From assembly GCA_024226335.1 (NCBI GenBank), contig JAAELY010000488.1, positions 1 to 64,000 on the forward strand: 64,000 bases of DNA, in the 5' to 3' direction. The notes beneath the pieces are model-generated. The model did no database searches, was not told the DNA's origin, and worked only from the letters and a program-made list of their open reading frames with translations. The translations under genes and the position numbers were made by a program. This document shows positions 42,862 through 52,314 of this stretch, in pieces. Origin of the DNA: a bacterium (GTDB taxonomy: Bacteria; Myxococcota_A; UBA9160; SZUA-336). Each line of letters starts with the position of its first letter. Within the stretch, counting starts at the first letter, position 1.

Positions 42862-43610
42862 AGAAGGACAAACAACGCGCCCAGAAACCCAAAGGCCGCC
42901 GCTCGAAACTCACTCTGCTCGGGGTCGGCAGCCTGGGAATCGCGCTGGGCGCGGGTATCGCGATCGCCGCGAATCTGGGAGGATTCGACCCAGAGCACTG
43001 GGCCACGCAGCTGCGTCAGCCGGCTCTCCGGCTGCGACACGTGGATTTCGTAGGTCTTTCTGCGCTCGAGGCCGAATCCCTCTGGGGGCAGACCGGTATC
43101 GAGACGGGTACGGCCATGATCGATCTGGATCTGGACTCGATCGAGCAGCAGATCAAGCAGCACCCGAGGGTAGCGCGCTGCGACGCCGTCCGACTTCCCC
43201 CGAACCGATTGATCATCGGCGTGCGAGAACGCGTTCCGGTCGCGGTCGACGCCGAGACGCTTCAGGGAATCGATGCTCAGGGCGAGCGTTTCGCGATCGC
43301 CGAGTCCGAGGCGGTTGGGATTCCGCGTATCCGGGGTACGGCTTCGCGAGCGCTTTTGCTCTTGGATGCGGCGGAGAAACTCGGTACCGAGATTGAATCC
43401 ATCGATGCCCAGAAGGACAACGACGTGCACTTCGTGTCGCGCAGCCCGTTGGCGCTGGTACACGTGGGCAGAGATCCGATGGTGTCACTCGCGAGCTGGC
43501 AGCAGATCCAACGCAGTGGTCTGATCGACGGCTACGGCGCGAAAGAGATCGATCTGAGATTCCCGGGGAGTGCGGTGCTGCGCAGATTGTCGGTCAAGAG
43601 GGGGGACTGA
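42858..43610 (+). CDS. ftsQ: Cell division protein FtsQ
   Basis: This 250-residue bitopic protein has a basic cytoplasmic tail, one membrane helix ('LGVGSLGIALGAGIAIAANL'), a POTRA domain beginning 'LRLRHVDFVGLSALEAES' and the beta domain with 'HPRVARCDAVRLPPNRLIIG'. GTG 42858 overlaps murB (GTGA); the open frame upstream to 42348 is only the shadow of murB. In many operons ddl lies between murB and ftsQ; here it is absent. Confidence 0.9.
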   Translation: MKKDKQRAQKPKGRRSKLTLLGVGSLGIALGAGIAIAANLGGFDPEHWATQLRQPALRLRHVDFVGLSALEAESLWGQTGIETGTAMIDLDLDSIEQQIKQHPRVARCDAVRLPPNRLIIGVRERVPVAVDAETLQGIDAQGERFAIAESEAVGIPRIRGTASRALLLLDAAEKLGTEIESIDAQKDNDVHFVSRSPLALVHVGRDPMVSLASWQQIQRSGLIDGYGAKEIDLRFPGSAVLRRLSVKRGD

Positions 43611-43613
43611 GCT

Positions 43614-44843
43614 ATGGCTCGAAACGATGAGCTGATTGTGGGTCTGGATGTGGGCACGACCAAGATCTGTGCGGTGATCGCAGAAGCGAAAGAAAACGGC
43701 CTGGACGTGATCGGGATCGGCACCCATCCATCGGTTGGAATGCGCAAGGGAGTGGTCATCGACATCGACGCAACGGTCGACTCGATCCGCAAAGCCGTAG
43801 ACGAGGCCGAACTGATGGCCGGTTGCGAAATCAACGCGGTCTACGCGGGCATCGCGGGCGGGCATATCGAAGCCCATAACGAGATCGGCATGGTGGCGAT
43901 CAAGAATCGCGAGGTCAAAGCGACCGACATCAAACGGGTGATTGAGCAGGCCCAGGCGATCGCGATCCCGGCGGATCGCGAGGTCATCCACGTGATTCCC
44001 CAGGAATACGAGATCGATGGCCAGGACGGCATCAAACACCCGCTGGGAATGTCGGGCGTGCGTCTGATTGCCAACGTCCACATCGTCACGGCTGCGGTGA
44101 CTTCCGCCCAGAATGTGATCAAGTGCTGCAACAAGGCCGGACTCAACGTGATCGACATCGTGCTGGAGCCGCTGGCTTCGAGCGAAGCGGTCCTGGTTCC
44201 AGATGAAACCGAACTCGGGGTCGCGCTGGTCGATATGGGTGGCGGAACGACCGACCTGGCGGTTTTCCAGAACGGTTCCATCAAGCATTCGGCCGTTCTC
44301 AGTCTGGGCGGCTACCACCTGACCAACGACGCGGCCGTGGGACTGCGTACGCCCTTCGACCAGGCCGAGCAGATCAAGCGGCGCTTCGGCTGCGCGGCAG
44401 CCCGTTATCTGCCGCACGACGAACTGCTCACCGTACCGAGTGTCGGCGGACGAGCGCCCCGCGATGTAAGTCGCAAGATGCTGGCGGAATTTCTGGAGCC
44501 GCGCGTCGAGGAAATCCTGACCCTGGTGCGCGATGAGCTGGAGCGCACCTCGTTCCTGAACCGCTGTCCTTCGGGAATCGTCGTGACGGGCGGCAGTAGC
44601 GCACTCGAAGGCCTGCCCGACCTCGCAGAAGAAGTCTTCGAGCTGCCGGTTCGCCGCGGTATTCCGACCGGCATCGGTGGATTGGCCGATCGCGTTCAAG
44701 GGCCAGAATACGCGACTGGGGTGGGCCTGGCGCTTTTCGGAGCCAAACGAGGCCACCGTCCACGCTTCCGTGTGTACGAAGGTGCAGTTTTTCGCAAGGT
44801 TCGTGCACGAATGCGTGAGTGGTTTTACGGAGAGATGAGCTAA
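43614..44843 (+). CDS. ftsA: Cell division protein FtsA
   Basis: This 409-residue actin-like ATPase tethers FtsZ to the membrane. It shows 'IVGLDVGTTKICAVIAEA', the 1C-domain region 'VYAGIAGGHIEA', 'VDMGGGTTDLAVF' and 'IVVTGGSSALEGLPDLAEE'. The C-terminal amphipathic helix is 'RKVRARMREWFYGEMS'. ATG 43614 lies 4 bases after ftsQ. Confidence 0.96.
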   Translation: MARNDELIVGLDVGTTKICAVIAEAKENGLDVIGIGTHPSVGMRKGVVIDIDATVDSIRKAVDEAELMAGCEINAVYAGIAGGHIEAHNEIGMVAIKNREVKATDIKRVIEQAQAIAIPADREVIHVIPQEYEIDGQDGIKHPLGMSGVRLIANVHIVTAAVTSAQNVIKCCNKAGLNVIDIVLEPLASSEAVLVPDETELGVALVDMGGGTTDLAVFQNGSIKHSAVLSLGGYHLTNDAAVGLRTPFDQAEQIKRRFGCAAARYLPHDELLTVPSVGGRAPRDVSRKMLAEFLEPRVEEILTLVRDELERTSFLNRCPSGIVVTGGSSALEGLPDLAEEVFELPVRRGIPTGIGGLADRVQGPEYATGVGLALFGAKRGHRPRFRVYEGAVFRKVRARMREWFYGEMS

Positions 44844-44938
44844 ACATATGTGGTGAGAGGTTCGAGCCGGTCCCCCCCGGTTACGGCCCTCAGTAATCTA
44901 CGCGCGGTCGTCGTCCGTGCGTTTTTGGGGGGGATTCC

Positions 44939-46099
44939 ATGATCGAATTCGAGCAGGACGAGGAGCTCCACGCGAAGATCAAGGTCGTCGGTGTCGGCGG
45001 TGCCGGAGGCAACGCAATCAACACGATGATCCGAGCCAACCTGGGAGGCGTCGACTTCGTCGTCGCAAATACCGATGCCCAGGCACTCGACCAGAACCTG
45101 GCTTCGACGAAGATCCATCTGGGTGATCGCGGCCTGGGAGCTGGCGCCAACCCGGGCATCGGCCGCATGGCCGCCGAAGAATCGCGCGATCGACTGCGCG
45201 AGGAACTGGAGGGTGCCGACATGGTGTTCGTCACCGCCGGGATGGGCGGCGGGACCGGCACCGGTGCCGCACCGATCATCGCCGAGATCGCGAAGGAGCT
45301 GGAAGCGCTGACCGTAGCCGTCGTGACCAAGCCCTTCCTCTTCGAAGGTGCCGTGCGCGGACGCCAGGCCGAAACGGGCGCCGACGCGCTACACGATGTG
45401 GTCGACACGCTGATCACCATCCCGAACGACCGTCTCCTGGCCATGGCCGGCAAGGGGACCGCCATGACCGATGCCTTCCGTATGGCAGATGATGTGTTGC
45501 TCAACGCGGTCCAGGGGATTTCCGACCTGATCACGGTGCACGGGATGATCAACCTCGACTTCGCGGACGTGCGCACGATCATGAACGAGATGGGCATGGC
45601 CCTGATGGGCACGGGACGCGGGACCGGGGAGAACCGGGCAGTGATCGCCGCCCAGGCCGCCATATCGAACCCGCTGCTGGAAGACGTGAACATCAAGGGC
45701 GCGCATGGCGTTCTGATCAACGTGACCGGCGGTCCCGACATGACCCTGCACGAGGTCAACGAGGCCATGTCGCTTGTGCGAGAGGAAGCAGCGGACGATG
45801 CCAACATCATCTTCGGTTCTGTGGTTCAGGACGAGATGAAGGACGAGGTATGCGTGACCGTCATCGCCACCGGCCTTTCAGACAGGCGCGCCAGGAGCCG
45901 CGCGGCCGATCGGCCCAGCAATGTGACCGAACTGCACCCACAGCAACAGGCCCGGGAGCCGGAGAACGCCGAAGAACTGGCCGAAACGACCCAATCAGCC
46001 GTCGGGTCGGAACCGGACTTCCTGTCGCCGTTCGAAGAGGAGTTCGACGTCCCTGCGTTCATCAGACGTCGCGGCGAGTCCGAGGAAGTCGCCGGCTGA
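44939..46099 (+). CDS. ftsZ: Cell division GTPase FtsZ
   Basis: This 386-residue tubulin-like GTPase has '[14 protein letters not shown]', the tubulin signature '[13 protein letters not shown]', the T7 synergy loop '[15 protein letters not shown]' and a C-terminal peptide 'DVPAFIRRR' that binds FtsA and other partners. The linker is Glu/Gln-rich. A 95-base gap after ftsA may hold its own promoter. A terminator-like hairpin follows 22 bases after the stop. Confidence 0.97.
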   Translation: MIEFEQDEELHAKIKVVGVGGAGGNAINTMIRANLGGVDFVVANTDAQALDQNLASTKIHLGDRGLGAGANPGIGRMAAEESRDRLREELEGADMVFVTAGMGGGTGTGAAPIIAEIAKELEALTVAVVTKPFLFEGAVRGRQAETGADALHDVVDTLITIPNDRLLAMAGKGTAMTDAFRMADDVLLNAVQGISDLITVHGMINLDFADVRTIMNEMGMALMGTGRGTGENRAVIAAQAAISNPLLEDVNIKGAHGVLINVTGGPDMTLHEVNEAMSLVREEAADDANIIFGSVVQDEMKDEVCVTVIATGLSDRRARSRAADRPSNVTELHPQQQAREPENAEELAETTQSAVGSEPDFLSPFEEEFDVPAFIRRRGESEEVAG

Positions 46100-47157
46100 T
46101 CCGTACTGTTCCGAATGAACGGGGCGCGGGGCGCGGTCTGTCGACCGGGCTCCGCGCCCTTTTTCTTTTGAGCGTGTGCTCCCTCGGCCTGCTCGGCAGC
46201 GGCTGTACCACCACCTACTCGCCCGCGTCCGCAGCCCTATCACCGGTCAGCCCCGCCGGGGACCCCGCGGCCCTGCAACACGAACCCCTCGATCTGAGCC
46301 TGGCGCAAGTCTCACCCGAGCCCATAACGGTCGGTTCGAACATCGCGCTCCGCCTGTACACGTTCTTCCACCGCAAGGGCTACGGTTCCTTCCGGGTCGA
46401 TTACCCCGGAAGCACGGGAGAACCGGTCATCGGGCACTTTCTGCTGCCTCCGGGCGAAGGTCGACACCCTCTGGTCATCGTTTTTCCGATCCTCGAGGGT
46501 TCCCATGTCGTCTCTGAAGGTCTGGCCAAGGCGCTGGTGAACCGAGGCTATGCCGTCGCGCGCATCGAGCGGCGGGCCCTCCCGCTGGAGACCTCGAGCG
46601 ATCCGACTCTGGTCGCTGAAGCACTTCGGGGCGCGGTACTGGACGCGCGGCGCCTGCTCGATTGGGCCGCCAGCCATCCTCAGGTCGATTCCGGGCGGAT
46701 CGCAGCGGCCGGGGTGAGCCTGGGATCGATTCAGGCCCTTCTGCTGACGGCGGTAGACCCGCGCATTCGCGGTGGCTTCTACGTACTGACCGGCGGCAGC
46801 CTTGCCGAGATCCTCTACGACTCCACCGAGGTACCCGTACGGGTCTTCCGCGACCGGTTGATCGAGAAGCTGGATATGGTCGATCGCGAGAGCTTCGTCG
46901 CGACGATTCGCCCCCTGGCCGTGGATGTGGAACCACTGGGCTATGCGGGAATGCTCGACCGGGACAAGCTCTTGATGGCATCCGGGCGCTTCGATCGGGT
47001 GATCCATCCCGCGCGAGCGGAGCAGCTCTGGAAAGCCCTGGGCCAGCCGACCTGGATCCGTATTCCATCGGGCCACTACCAGTTCTTTCCCTATTTCTGG
47101 TGGGTGACGAATCGCGGTGCAGACCACCTGGATCGCCTCTTCTCTGCCGAGGAGTGA
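46096..47157 (+). CDS. Lipoprotein alpha/beta hydrolase after ftsZ (probable CTG start)
   Basis: This protein of about 353 residues has an alpha/beta-hydrolase fold: nucleophile elbow 'AGVSLGS' (S208), '[17 protein letters not shown]', and a C-terminal '[11 protein letters not shown]' with the likely His. The N-terminus is a lipoprotein signal ('[20 protein letters not shown]'). No ATG, GTG or TTG lies between 45850 and 46168; TTG 46168 would leave the signal without basic residues. CTG 46096, overlapping the ftsZ stop as CTGA with GAGGAA upstream, gives a proper signal peptide. Its substrate is unknown. Confidence 0.75.
   Translation: MIRTVPNERGAGRGLSTGLRALFLLSVCSLGLLGSGCTTTYSPASAALSPVSPAGDPAALQHEPLDLSLAQVSPEPITVGSNIALRLYTFFHRKGYGSFRVDYPGSTGEPVIGHFLLPPGEGRHPLVIVFPILEGSHVVSEGLAKALVNRGYAVARIERRALPLETSSDPTLVAEALRGAVLDARRLLDWAASHPQVDSGRIAAAGVSLGSIQALLLTAVDPRIRGGFYVLTGGSLAEILYDSTEVPVRVFRDRLIEKLDMVDRESFVATIRPLAVDVEPLGYAGMLDRDKLLMASGRFDRVIHPARAEQLWKALGQPTWIRIPSGHYQFFPYFWWVTNRGADHLDRLFSAEE
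46121..46169 (+). terminator. Hairpin with T-tract after ftsZ
   Basis: GGGCGCGG (46129-46136) pairs with CCGCGCCC (46152-46159), an inner GGTC/GACC pair (46135-46138 with 46143-46146) adds a second possible fold, and TTTTTCTTTT (46160-46169) follows directly. This is a standard intrinsic terminator shape ending the dcw operon. It also lies inside the signal-peptide coding part of the next gene. Confidence 0.65.
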
Positions 47158-47504
47158 TGGTTGTCACAGACCGGCAGACAACCGCGCCCGATGTTGTGTA
47201 TACGGGTTGAACTCGATCGCTCGGATCGTGGTTCGAGTTGTGGTGGGTCTGGCCGGAATTGCACTCGATTTCACTCAGGTTCGTCGTGGGACTTCCGAAA
47301 GGGGAAGAGATGCAAGCTCAAGATATCGAGCCAAAGAGCCACCTGAAGCGAAACCTGGTGATGGTCGCCTTCTATCTGATCGTCATGACGGTCATCGCCG
47401 CCGGCTACGCCTGAGCCTCTGACCCCTCCGGGTCCCAGCGACCCGAACCCTCTCGATGTCCCTTCTGCGTATGATGGCTTTCGTCCATCCGCAGGAGTAC
47501 CGCC
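47158..47504. other. 347-base region with hairpin and one tiny ORF
   Basis: Right after the hydrolase stop, GGTTGTC (47159-47165) and GACAACC (47177-47183) form a 7-bp hairpin without a T-tract, a weak terminator candidate. A short membrane-protein ORF lies at 47310-47414. The rest shows no recognisable element; a Shine-Dalgarno GGAG (47491-47494) serves the MBL gene. Confidence 0.4.
47310..47414 (+). CDS. Putative 34-residue single-span membrane protein
   Basis: ATG 47310 follows AGGGGAAGAG at close range. The 34-residue product has a polar, charged start (MQAQDIEPKSHLKR) and one membrane helix (NLVMVAFYLIVMTVIAAGYA). Good Shine-Dalgarno, basic residues before the helix (inside-positive) and a lone position between two genes support a real small protein. 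The size resembles small subunits of membrane complexes, but I recognise no family. Confidence 0.5.
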   Translation: MQAQDIEPKSHLKRNLVMVAFYLIVMTVIAAGYA

Positions 47505-48773
47505 ATGCCCTTGCCTCTCTGGCGATCTCGACCCACGGCCTTCGAGATGCTGCCAGCGACGAGCGTTCGAAACGGCCCGATCAACGATTTCATCTACCTC
47601 TCCGAAGGCAACTCCAACGCCTATCAGGTCGTGACCGACGAGGGCCGGGTCGTGATCAACACCGGCATGGGTTTCGAGGCGCCCGTCCACAAGGCGGTCT
47701 TTGACGCGATCGACTCCGGACCGATCCGCTACATCCTGCTGACCCAGGGCCATGTGGACCACGTGGGTGGCGTCGACTTCTTCAGGGAAGAAGGCACTCT
47801 GTTGATCGCCCAGGCCAACAACCCCGCACAACAGGCCGACGACGCGCGCATCGGGGCTTTTCGCGCGCGACGCAGCGCCTTCGCTTTCGCCGAGGCTATC
47901 GCGAAGGCCAATGAGTACGTCAAGAAGCACCACGGCTCCGCAATCTCCCCACAGAGCCAACCGAAACCGGACATTCTGGTTGATGAGAACTACGCCTTCG
48001 AACTCGGAGGCCTGCGCTTCGAGTTGATCGCGGTCCCAGGCGCCGAGACGACGGACTCACTGCTGATCTGGCTTCCCCAGCACGGCATCTGCTTCACGGG
48101 CAACGTGTTCGGTGCGCTGTTCGGACACTTCCCGAATCTGGTGACGATGCGGGGGGATCGCTACCGCGACGCACTGAAATACGTCGATACACTCGAAACG
48201 GTCATGGCACTCGAAGCGGAAATGCTCCTGGTCGGGCATCACGGCCCGGTCGTGGGTCGCGAGACCATCCGCGCAGAACTCGAGCGCACTCGCGACGCGG
48301 TACTCCACGTGCACGACGCGACGATCCAGGCCATGAATGAACGAAAGGATGTCTGGACGGCGATGCGGGAAGTGAGCCTGCCTGCCGAACTCGAGGTGGG
48401 CCAGGGTTACGGCAAGGTATCGTGGTCCGTGCGCGCAATCTGGGAGAACTATTCCGGCTGGTTCCATCAGCGATCGACCACGGAACTGTACGCGACGCCT
48501 CCTTCGAGCGTACACGCGCAACTCGTCGAGCTGGCCGGCGGGCCCGACGCGGTGGCTGGCGCCGCGCACGGGAGAGTGGAAGCCGGTATGCCCGTTCAGG
48601 CGATTCACCTGGCCGAGATCGCGCTCTCCGCCGATCCCGAACACCGCCTCGCCGCAGAGGCGAGCGTGAGTGCGCACCGAGCCCTGCTCGCGCAGAGTGA
48701 GAACTTCTGGGAAACCGCCTGGTTGCGCAAAGAGATCCGCAGGCTCGAAAAACGACTGAGCGACAGCAGTTGA
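47505..48773 (+). CDS. MBL-fold hydrolase with alkyl-sulfatase-like C-terminus
   Basis: This 422-residue protein has an N-terminal metallo-beta-lactamase domain ('VINTGMGFEAP', 'LLTQGHVDHVGGVDFF', 'LLVGHHGPVVG') and a helical C-terminal part with alkyl-sulfatase dimerisation features ('VSWSVRAIWENYSGWFH'). The metal motif reads TQGHVDH (80-86), with Gln81 replacing the first His of HxHxDH, so the zinc site may be altered. The sulfatase-like clade cleaves alkyl sulfates, but other hydrolase roles are possible. ATG 47505 has GGAG upstream. Confidence 0.82.
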   Translation: MPLPLWRSRPTAFEMLPATSVRNGPINDFIYLSEGNSNAYQVVTDEGRVVINTGMGFEAPVHKAVFDAIDSGPIRYILLTQGHVDHVGGVDFFREEGTLLIAQANNPAQQADDARIGAFRARRSAFAFAEAIAKANEYVKKHHGSAISPQSQPKPDILVDENYAFELGGLRFELIAVPGAETTDSLLIWLPQHGICFTGNVFGALFGHFPNLVTMRGDRYRDALKYVDTLETVMALEAEMLLVGHHGPVVGRETIRAELERTRDAVLHVHDATIQAMNERKDVWTAMREVSLPAELEVGQGYGKVSWSVRAIWENYSGWFHQRSTTELYATPPSSVHAQLVELAGGPDAVAGAAHGRVEAGMPVQAIHLAEIALSADPEHRLAAEASVSAHRALLAQSENFWETAWLRKEIRRLEKRLSDSS

Positions 48774-48813
48774 ATTGGCGAACAGACTGGTGCTCACAAC
48801 AGAGGAAAGCTCG

Positions 48814-49872
48814 ATGACCCCACTTCGCGATCGCATACGCTCGGCCTGGCAGGGGCGGATTTCCGGTTGTCAGCTCGGAAAGCCCGTTGAACTGCTCGCA
48901 ATGCGGCAGGGATGGGAGGCCCTGGATGCCTACCTGAAAGGAAACGACGCGTTTCCATTGCGCGATTACGTACCGGCCGCCGAGGACAGCTTCGTGGCCT
49001 CGATCGGCCTCGCTTCGTGCCGCGGACATATCACTCGCAGCGAACCCGACGATGACATCAACTACACCACCTTGGCGCTGCTCATGCTCGAAGAGCACGG
49101 TCTGGCACTGACGACCGAGGACGTCGCGCGCACATGGTTGTTGCTGCTTCCCGCGGGCGCGACCTTCACGGCCGAGCGCGCCGCCTACCGAACCCTGATG
49201 CACCGGGCGCATGAGTGGTTCGCGCAGGGCGCGGAGCCGGGCTTTGACCTGGCCGAGTGCTCCGACAATCCCTACTCCGATTGGATCGGCGCGCAGATTC
49301 GGGCTGACCTGTACGGCTGGGTCGTGCCCGGGCGCAGTGCGCTGGCCGCAGATCTGGCTCGACGCGATGCCGCGCTCTCCCATCGCGGCGACGGCATCCA
49401 CGGCGCCACATTCGTGGCTGCTCTGGGCGCGGCCATACCGGATTCGTCGACGCTATCGGCGGCCGTAGACCTGGCGCTCGAAGAAGTACCGGTCGAATCC
49501 GAAACTGCTGCCGCTGTGCAACTCGGTCGCAAACACGCGGGCGACCCGTCCGCCCACGAGACGATTCGCGACTGCTATCGCGGGCTCTCCCCGGTCCATA
49601 CCGTGAACAATCTTGCGCTGGTGGTCTGGGCTCTGTTGAGCCATCCCGACGACTTCGGAGCGGCGATCGGAGACGCGGTCGCAGCGGGTCTGGATACCGA
49701 CTGCAACGGCGCGACCGTGGGTGCCCTGTGGGGATTGCAGGGCAAAGCGATCCCCGAAGCCTGGACCGAACCCTGGCAGGGACGCGTCGGACTCTCGCTG
49801 GCTGGCTACGACGAGCTTCCCCTCGAAACACTCGTGGATCGCACGACGGCTCTGGCGGAAAAGCTCAGCTAA
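48814..49872 (+). CDS. ADP-ribosylglycohydrolase-family protein
   Basis: This 352-residue protein has the paired metal motifs of the DraG/ARH family: 'EPDDDINYTTLAL' (D79-D81, T85) and 'LDTDCNGATVGALWG' (from D294). It also contains 'RDCYRGLSPVHTVNNLALV'. Family members remove ADP-ribose from proteins, nucleic acids or small molecules; some hydrolyse other N-glycosides. ATG 48814 has GAGGAAAG upstream and is preferred over TTG 48775. It lies 40 bases after the MBL gene. Confidence 0.85.
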   Translation: MTPLRDRIRSAWQGRISGCQLGKPVELLAMRQGWEALDAYLKGNDAFPLRDYVPAAEDSFVASIGLASCRGHITRSEPDDDINYTTLALLMLEEHGLALTTEDVARTWLLLLPAGATFTAERAAYRTLMHRAHEWFAQGAEPGFDLAECSDNPYSDWIGAQIRADLYGWVVPGRSALAADLARRDAALSHRGDGIHGATFVAALGAAIPDSSTLSAAVDLALEEVPVESETAAAVQLGRKHAGDPSAHETIRDCYRGLSPVHTVNNLALVVWALLSHPDDFGAAIGDAVAAGLDTDCNGATVGALWGLQGKAIPEAWTEPWQGRVGLSLAGYDELPLETLVDRTTALAEKLS

Positions 49873-49884
49873 ACAGGGACTCGG

Positions 49885-50262
49885 CTACGAATTCGAGTCG
49901 GCGAACTCCTGCAGCACCTTCTCACTCTCGGACACCAGACCCGAAACACGCGGATAGCCGGCGTATTGCGCCAGGTGGATGACCATCTCCCGCACCTGTT
50001 CCGGGTTGAGCTCCTCGTTCTTGAGCGCGCTGCGCACCTGGATCGCCCAGGCCTCGCGTTCGCCAAGCGCTGCGATCACACCCATCGTCACCAGGCGTCG
50101 ATCGCGTTGCGAAAGCGCAGACCGCGTCCAGACCTCGCCGAAAAGCTGTTCGAGCATGACGTCGAAAAACGGCATGGCTCCAGGAGGTGGGGCCGGCAGA
50201 TCGCCGCAGTACACCTCGTTGAACTTTTCCAGACCGCGTTCGAATCGCTTCTTGTCCGACAT
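49885..50262 (-). CDS. Carboxymuconolactone decarboxylase (CMD)-family protein
   Basis: This 125-residue all-helical protein has the CMD/AhpD fold pattern ('WTRSALSQRDRRLVTMGVIA', 'LNPEQVREMVIHLAQYAGYP'). The AhpD CxxC pair is absent, so peroxidase-reductase activity is unlikely; it is closer to gamma-carboxymuconolactone decarboxylases, which work on aromatic breakdown products. ATG 50262 with GGAGG just upstream is preferred over GTG 50277. It converges on the ADP-ribosylglycohydrolase gene. Confidence 0.85.
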   Translation of the reverse strand: MSDKKRFERGLEKFNEVYCGDLPAPPPGAMPFFDVMLEQLFGEVWTRSALSQRDRRLVTMGVIAALGEREAWAIQVRSALKNEELNPEQVREMVIHLAQYAGYPRVSGLVSESEKVLQEFADSNS

Positions 50263-50337
50263 TCCGCCCTCCGTCACGTTTCGTCGGGCCGGAGTATATC
50301 CCTCCAGCGGAGTCGCCGTGTCCGGAGAGAGTCGCGT

Positions 50338-50754
50338 CTACTTGACGATATCGATCGTGCGGAAGAAGTAGGCGATCTCGACCGCAGCGGTTTCTGGCGC
50401 ATCGGAACCGTGGCATGCGTTCTGCTCGATGTTGCTCGCAAAACGCTTGCGAATCGTTCCTGCATCCGCTTCTTCGGGATTGGTCGCGCCCATCAGCTTG
50501 CGGTAACTCGCGATAGCGTCATCGCCCTGAAGACAGCTGACGACCACGGGTCCCGAAGTCATGAACTTCACAAGATCTGCAAAGAAGGGTCGCTCCTTGT
50601 GCACCTCGTAGAAGCCTTCCGCTTCTTTCTGGCTGAGGTGGAGCATGCGACTGGCGATGATCTCGAGACCTGCGGACTCGATCATCTCCAGGATTGCTCC
50701 GATGTGGTTGGCACGTACGGCATCGGGCTTGATGATGGATAGTGTTCGTTCCAT
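50338..50754 (-). CDS. ndk: Nucleoside diphosphate kinase
   Basis: This 138-residue protein exchanges the gamma-phosphate between nucleoside tri- and diphosphates. It has the full family pattern: '[15 protein letters not shown]' at the start, '[20 protein letters not shown]', and the phospho-histidine H115 in 'QNACHGSD'. It stands alone between the CMD gene and the divergent amine oxidase. Confidence 0.97.
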   Translation of the reverse strand: MERTLSIIKPDAVRANHIGAILEMIESAGLEIIASRMLHLSQKEAEGFYEVHKERPFFADLVKFMTSGPVVVSCLQGDDAIASYRKLMGATNPEEADAGTIRKRFASNIEQNACHGSDAPETAAVEIAYFFRTIDIVK

Positions 50755-50860
50755 GGCGCGCGGAGGGTAGCCGCGACTTTCTCGCCGTCAACGTGGGACA
50801 GCTGCGCCAGCCCCCTGCGGCGGAGCGGCAGAGTCGGGAAAAATCTCCCAGACTCCGGTC

Positions 50861-52285
50861 ATGGATATTTCGCGAAGATCGTTCAATCACCTGGTACTGA
50901 CGGGGCTGGTGGCACCCCGACTCGGCCTCAGCGCCGCACCGCTTTCCCGCTGGGGCGTCAAGAAGAGCCGGGTTCCCGGCGGGGGTCGCGTCATCGTGAT
51001 CGGCGCCGGTTTCGCGGGCATCTCGGCTGCGCGTTCACTCCGCGATCGCGGATATCAGGTCGAGATACTCGAGGCGCGCGATCGCATCGGCGGGCGCGTG
51101 AGCACGGTCGATGGCCTGGGCACGCCCATCGACCTGGGAGCTTCCTGGTTGCACGGCGGTCCTGGGAATCCGCTCAAGCAAATCGCAGGAGACGCGACGA
51201 TCCCGGTTCACGTCACCAACTATCGGAATGCCTGGATTCGCGACATCCATGGTGGGTCTTCGGAAAGCCTTTCCAAGAAGAAGTTCTTTGCCAACGATTT
51301 CGACCATCTGCTGAGTGAGAGCGCCGCATGGCCCGTCTTCCAGCTTCGCTTGCGCCGATTGCTGCGCATGGGCGGACCGGGAACCACGCTCGCCGACGTG
51401 ATCGAGCGCAGCGCCGATGAACTCGGAGATGAAGCCACCCGTTGTGTGTTGCGTGAAGCGCTCGAGAGCATGTACGCGTCTCCCGCCGATGAACTCGGCA
51501 TCGCAGCATTACTACCCGAGTCTCGCACCGAACCCGTGGGCGGAATGCTCGCGGAGGGAGAGGAATTTGTCATCGGTGGCATGGGCCGTGTGCTCGATGC
51601 CGTGCGCGGCGATCTCGAGGTGCGCATGGGTACGCCCGTCACACGCGTCTCATTGGACGAATCTGGAGTGGTGGTGCGAGCCGGGGATGAAGAACTGAAT
51701 GCCGACGCCGTCGTCGTCACGGTTTCCGTCGGCGTTCTGAAGGCGCAGGGCATCGAGTTCGACCCACCGCTGCCAAAGAGACACCAGCGTGCGCTCGAGA
51801 CACTCGATATCGGAACCATGAACAAGATCGTCTTGCGCTTCCGTCGGCTGCTCTGGCCGAGCCGACTCGACTACTTCTTGACCTGTGGCGGCCTCTGTTC
51901 GAGTTACTGGAATCTGAAGCGCTACACCAACGAACCCATACTCGTCGGACTCGCGGGCGGTCAGCGCGCGCTGGAGATCGAGACGATGACGGACAAGCAG
52001 ATCATCGATCGCGTCGCCACGGAACTGGCTCAGGTCTTCGGTGGCCGGCGCAATAATCCCACCGACTTCAAAATCACGCGCTGGAAGTCCGATCCGTATG
52101 CGCGAGGTTCCTATTCCCGTCTGCTGCCCGGAGCGGATGGGACCGAGCGCGATGCTCTCGCACAACCGGTCGAAGGACGGCTGTTCTTCGCGGGTGAAGC
52201 CACCGACCCCACTGATCCCAAGACGGTACATGGAGCGTACTGGTCCGGACAGCGCGCCGCGGCCGAGGTTGCCGGCGAAGCTTGA
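50861..52285 (+). CDS. Tat-exported FAD-dependent amine oxidase
   Basis: This 474-residue flavoprotein has a twin-arginine signal ('MDISRRSFNHLVLTGLVAP', R5-R6), the FAD dinucleotide loop 'VIVIGAGFAGISAARSL', 'GGRVSTVDGLGTPIDLGASW' and the C-terminal FAD part 'RLFFAGEATDPTDPKTVHGA'. It matches polyamine/monoamine oxidases. Export folded with FAD by Tat fits the signal, and tatA is present at 20592. The amine substrate is unknown. Confidence 0.9.
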   Translation: MDISRRSFNHLVLTGLVAPRLGLSAAPLSRWGVKKSRVPGGGRVIVIGAGFAGISAARSLRDRGYQVEILEARDRIGGRVSTVDGLGTPIDLGASWLHGGPGNPLKQIAGDATIPVHVTNYRNAWIRDIHGGSSESLSKKKFFANDFDHLLSESAAWPVFQLRLRRLLRMGGPGTTLADVIERSADELGDEATRCVLREALESMYASPADELGIAALLPESRTEPVGGMLAEGEEFVIGGMGRVLDAVRGDLEVRMGTPVTRVSLDESGVVVRAGDEELNADAVVVTVSVGVLKAQGIEFDPPLPKRHQRALETLDIGTMNKIVLRFRRLLWPSRLDYFLTCGGLCSSYWNLKRYTNEPILVGLAGGQRALEIETMTDKQIIDRVATELAQVFGGRRNNPTDFKITRWKSDPYARGSYSRLLPGADGTERDALAQPVEGRLFFAGEATDPTDPKTVHGAYWSGQRAAAEVAGEA

Positions 52286-52314
52286 TAGGCGAGGCGCGGC
52301 TAGCGGGCTGCGGA

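Noticed and set aside
45850-46095. ATG 45850 as the start of the post-ftsZ hydrolase
   Set aside because: It would overlap ftsZ by 250 bases out of frame with low-complexity Arg-rich sequence and no signal peptide until residue 100.
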